Positions 6,952-8,663 of a DNA stretch of 8,663 nt are shown piece after piece. The translations under genes and the position numbers were made by a program. Below the pieces are notes generated by a model that was not told the origin of the DNA, did not search any database, and saw only the letters and a list, made by a program, of their open reading frames with translations. The DNA is taken from positions 1-8,663 of the forward strand of contig JAUXCI010000100.1 in the NCBI GenBank assembly GCA_030618945.1, read 5' to 3'. The stretch is from Flavobacteriaceae bacterium (lineage in GTDB: Bacteria > Bacteroidota > Bacteroidia > Flavobacteriales > Flavobacteriaceae). How positions within the stretch are numbered: position 1 is the stretch's first letter; every line of letters starts with the position of its first letter.

Positions 6952-8244
6952 ATGAGTCCAATAGTAGCAAGTATCGTCTTTTCATTAGTCTTAATACTCA
7001 TATTAGTGACTGTTTTGCTGGTAGCAAAAGCAAAGCTTCTTCCGTCAGGAAAAGTAAAACTTTTGATTAACGGCAAAAAAGAAATTGAAGTGGAAACTGG
7101 AAGCACCCTGTTAACCACACTAGGAAATGAAAAAATATTTTTACCCTCTGCCTGTGGAGGAGGAGGTACCTGTTTACAGTGTGAGTGCCATGTGCTAAAA
7201 GGTGGAGGAGAGGCATTACCCACAGAGGTTCCTAACTTTACAAGAAAAGAATTGGCGTCAGGAGCAAGATTAGGATGCCAGGTGAAGGTTAAAGAAGACA
7301 TGGAAATAACCATTCCGGAAGAAATATTCGGTATCAAAAAATTCGAAGCTACTGTGGTTTCCAATTATAACGTAGCCTCTTTTATCAAAGAGTTTGTCGT
7401 AGAATTACCCGAAGATATGGATTATAAAGCCGGGGGTTATATTCAAATTGAAATTCCGAATACAGAAGTGTCATTTGAGGATATGGATATTACTGCTCAT
7501 CCTGTAGAACATCCAAATGATCCTGATAAATTCAAATTAGAATGGGATAAGTTTAATTTGTGGCCCTTGAAAATGAAGAATAGTGAGGATGTGGAAAGAG
7601 CCTATTCTATGGCTTCATATCCGGCAGAAGGTAGAAATGTAATGCTTAATGTTCGGATTGCCACTCCGCCATGGGACAGGGCCAAAAATGGTTGGATGTC
7701 AGTAAACCCTGGAGTTGCATCTTCTTATATTTTTAATAGGAAACCAGGAGATAAGGTAATTGTCTCAGGACCTTATGGAGAATTCTTTATCAATGAATCA
7801 GAGTCTGAAATGCTGTATGTTGGTGGAGGGGCCGGAATGGCTCCTATGAGATCTCATCTTTATCATTTGTTCAAAACATTACAAACCGGCCGAAAAGTGA
7901 CTTATTGGTATGGTGGTAGATCTAAAAGAGAATTGTTCTATGTAGATCATTTTAGAGAATTGGAAAAAGAATTCCCAAATTTTAAATTTTACATTGTACT
8001 TTCAGAACCGGCAGAAGAAGATAACTGGACAACAATGAAAGACATTAATGATAAAGATGGCGATGGATTCCTTGGTTTTGTGCATCAGGCTGTTATTGAT
8101 GAATACCTGTCAAAACATGAAAACCCTGAAGATCTGGAGCTATATTTCTGTGGACCTCCAATGATGAACAACGCTGTTCAAAAAATGGGAGAGGACTTCG
8201 GAATGGCAGATGAAAATATTCGATTTGACGATTTTGGAGGTTAA
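6952..8244 (+). CDS. nqrF: Na+-translocating NADH:quinone oxidoreductase subunit F (NADH-oxidising subunit)
   Basis: 430 residues (Vibrio NqrF is about 408). An N-terminal membrane anchor (about 5-25) is followed by a plant-type ferredoxin domain with [2Fe-2S] ligands Cys68, Cys74, Cys77 and Cys109 (C-x5-C-x2-C-x31-C). Then comes a ferredoxin-reductase module: FAD-binding RAYSMAS (217-223) and GVASSYIF (254-261), NADH-binding GGGAGMAPMR (291-300), CGPPMM (400-405) and the C-terminal FDDFGG. It accepts hydride from NADH on the cytoplasmic side and feeds electrons into the complex. The length surplus appears to come from about 20 residues around 175-205 and a short acidic insertion, DKDGDG (367-372). 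The stop is 26 nt before the terminator stem. It is the last gene of the operon. Confidence 0.97.
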   Translation: MSPIVASIVFSLVLILILVTVLLVAKAKLLPSGKVKLLINGKKEIEVETGSTLLTTLGNEKIFLPSACGGGGTCLQCECHVLKGGGEALPTEVPNFTRKELASGARLGCQVKVKEDMEITIPEEIFGIKKFEATVVSNYNVASFIKEFVVELPEDMDYKAGGYIQIEIPNTEVSFEDMDITAHPVEHPNDPDKFKLEWDKFNLWPLKMKNSEDVERAYSMASYPAEGRNVMLNVRIATPPWDRAKNGWMSVNPGVASSYIFNRKPGDKVIVSGPYGEFFINESESEMLYVGGGAGMAPMRSHLYHLFKTLQTGRKVTYWYGGRSKRELFYVDHFRELEKEFPNFKFYIVLSEPAEEDNWTTMKDINDKDGDGFLGFVHQAVIDEYLSKHENPEDLELYFCGPPMMNNAVQKMGEDFGMADENIRFDDFGG

Positions 8245-8270
8245 TTCCATTCAAGTTTATCAATTAAAAT

Positions 8271-8291
8271 GCGCCATCTGGCGCTTTTTTT
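8271..8291 (+). terminator. Rho-independent terminator of the nqr operon
   Basis: GCGCCATCTGGCGC (8271-8284) forms a GC-rich stem of 5-6 bp, followed at once by seven T (8285-8291) and preceded by AAAAT. It starts 26 nt after the nqrF stop, as expected for the end of the nqrABCDEF transcript. No gene downstream in the window appears to belong to the operon. Confidence 0.9.
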
Positions 8292-8318
8292 GTTTTAAGG
8301 AATAAGTTTATAAAGTTA

Positions 8319-8537
8319 GAGTTTTTTGTCCTTTTGCCTTGATGCAAAAAGACGGAAAAATCAAGGCTGATTTTATTTGTCTGTGCATCTCTTTAATAAT
8401 TTTAATCCAGCGCAGCCTAAGCCGTTTCACTCGATGGCTGCTACCTTCAGCCCTACTAAAATTATCAGGATGCAAGACGAAACCTGCCAGCCGGCCAGGC
8501 AGGAATAAAATAGGCCGATTTCGATACAAAGAAACTT
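8319..8537. repeat. Long imperfect foldback (structured, probably dispersed) intergenic element
   Basis: The two halves of this stretch pair with each other over most of their length. Outer arm: 8321-8329 with 8526-8535. Next: GGC and ATTTTATT (8365-8377) with AATAAAAT and GCC (8504-8516). Alternatively: TTT, GTCT and TGCATC (8376-8389) with GATGCA, AGAC and AAA (8469-8482). Inner arm: ATAATTTTA (8396-8404) with TAAAATTAT (8457-8465), 9 bp perfect. The apex has GCAGCC (8412-8417) with GGCTGC (8436-8441). A local inverted repeat GCCTTGAT/ATCAAGGC (8336-8343, 8360-8367) offers a competing fold. Open frames cross it on both strands but look spurious. I recall similar intergenic repeats in other Bacteroidota genomes, unverified here. 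A MITE-like element or structured RNA are the alternatives. Confidence 0.6.
8483..8503. repeat. GC-rich hairpin inside the foldback element
   Basis: CCTGCC (8483-8488) and GGCAGG (8498-8503) form 6-bp arms around the nine bases AGCCGGCCA. It stands out as a GC-rich block in AT-rich DNA and sits as a side stem in the right arm of the larger foldback. It is of the kind seen in REP-like palindromes. Confidence 0.55.
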
Positions 8538-8586
8538 CGATGTTGAGATAGAACTTTGAAAGTTAATTTCTTTAATGCGTGAATCC

Positions 8587-8622
8587 TTGAAGTACACTCT
8601 TCAACTAAAAATCATTGTTTAG
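8587..8622. repeat. Two abutting 18-nt hairpins
   Basis: TTGAAG-TACACT-CTTCAA (8587-8604) is directly followed by CTAAA-AATCATTG-TTTAG (8605-8622). Both are short perfect inverted repeats of 18 nt each. TACACT in the first loop also pairs with AGTGTA at 8640-8645. I cannot assign a function: an end of a mobile element, a regulatory site or chance are all open. The rest of 8538-8663 holds no gene that I can support. Confidence 0.35.
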
Positions 8623-8636
8623 ATCGAAGCTTTTAC

Positions 8637-8663
8637 GGAAGTGTATGTTAAAAAGTGCGTAAA
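8637..8663. mobile_element. Possible terminal inverted repeat of an insertion sequence entering at the right edge
   Basis: The last 27 bases start GGAAGTGTATG and end AAAAAGTGCGTAAA. The pattern of an AGTGTA block, an A-run and a closing GTGxGTAAA resembles terminal repeats of IS256-family elements as I remember them. No transposase codons are inside the window, so this is a weak suggestion only. Confidence 0.2.

Noticed and set aside
6915..7364. 149-codon open frame on the minus strand
   Set aside because: It is antisense to the well-supported nqrF ferredoxin domain and has no family resemblance.
3736..8244. Reading the operon as an Rnf complex (rnfABCDGE) instead of Nqr
   Set aside because: Gene order A-B-C-D-E-F, the plant-type ferredoxin plus FAD/NADH reductase in NqrF, and an NqrA without ferredoxin-type 4Fe-4S motifs all fit Na+-NQR; no RnfB or RnfC type cysteine clusters are present.
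8308..8551. Overlapping open frames of about 70 codons on both strands (8308-8529 minus, 8339-8551 plus)
   Set aside because: Both lie inside the foldback element, overlap each other, have no recognisable domain, and have basic, low-complexity composition typical of translated repeats.
8538..8663. tRNA or other standard RNA gene at the right edge
   Set aside because: The small stems there do not form a cloverleaf, and no T-loop (GGTTCGAATCC-like) sequence is present.
1..8663. CRISPR array or novel defence system
   Set aside because: No regularly spaced direct repeats and no nuclease, helicase or toxin-like gene were seen; all sizeable genes belong to known metabolic or secretion families.

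Overview
The window comes from an AT-rich Bacteroidota genome, most likely a flavobacterium-like marine lineage. Three things point that way. It carries a DUF5103 / type IX secretion plug-type protein, a family confined to that phylum. The Shine-Dalgarno signals are weak. One upstream region contains a promoter element of the Bacteroidota type (TAnnTTTG). No genus can be named from sequence alone.

Layout. On the minus strand, read right to left, are a T9SS plug-type protein (2179 to 911), methylmalonyl-CoA epimerase (629 to 228), and the first 52 codons of an acyl-CoA (propionyl/methylmalonyl-CoA) carboxyltransferase subunit that runs off the left edge. On the plus strand, starting from a 209-bp divergent intergenic region, is a complete six-gene operon for the Na+-translocating NADH:quinone oxidoreductase, nqrABCDEF (2389 to 8244). 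It is tightly packed: A and B abut, B and C are 2 nt apart, C and D overlap by 1 nt, D and E are 57 nt apart, E and F are 26 nt apart. It ends in a clear rho-independent terminator.

How the genes work together. NqrF oxidises NADH through FAD and a [2Fe-2S] cluster. Electrons pass through the NqrD/E membrane iron-sulfur centre and the covalent FMNs of NqrC and NqrB to quinone, and Na+ is exported. The epimerase and the carboxyltransferase belong to the propionyl-CoA/methylmalonyl-CoA/succinyl-CoA pathway. The plug-type protein belongs to the outer-membrane type IX secretion machinery.

The 3' intergenic region (8245 to 8663) has no convincing gene. It holds the operon terminator, a long imperfect foldback element (about 8319 to 8537) with an embedded GC-rich hairpin, two adjacent small hairpins, and at the right edge a sequence that may be the start of an insertion element. 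The protein-coding part is a well-known system. I see no new multi-gene system here. The points worth a second look are the atypical flavinylation motif in NqrB (SGET instead of SGAT) and the foldback element downstream of the operon.
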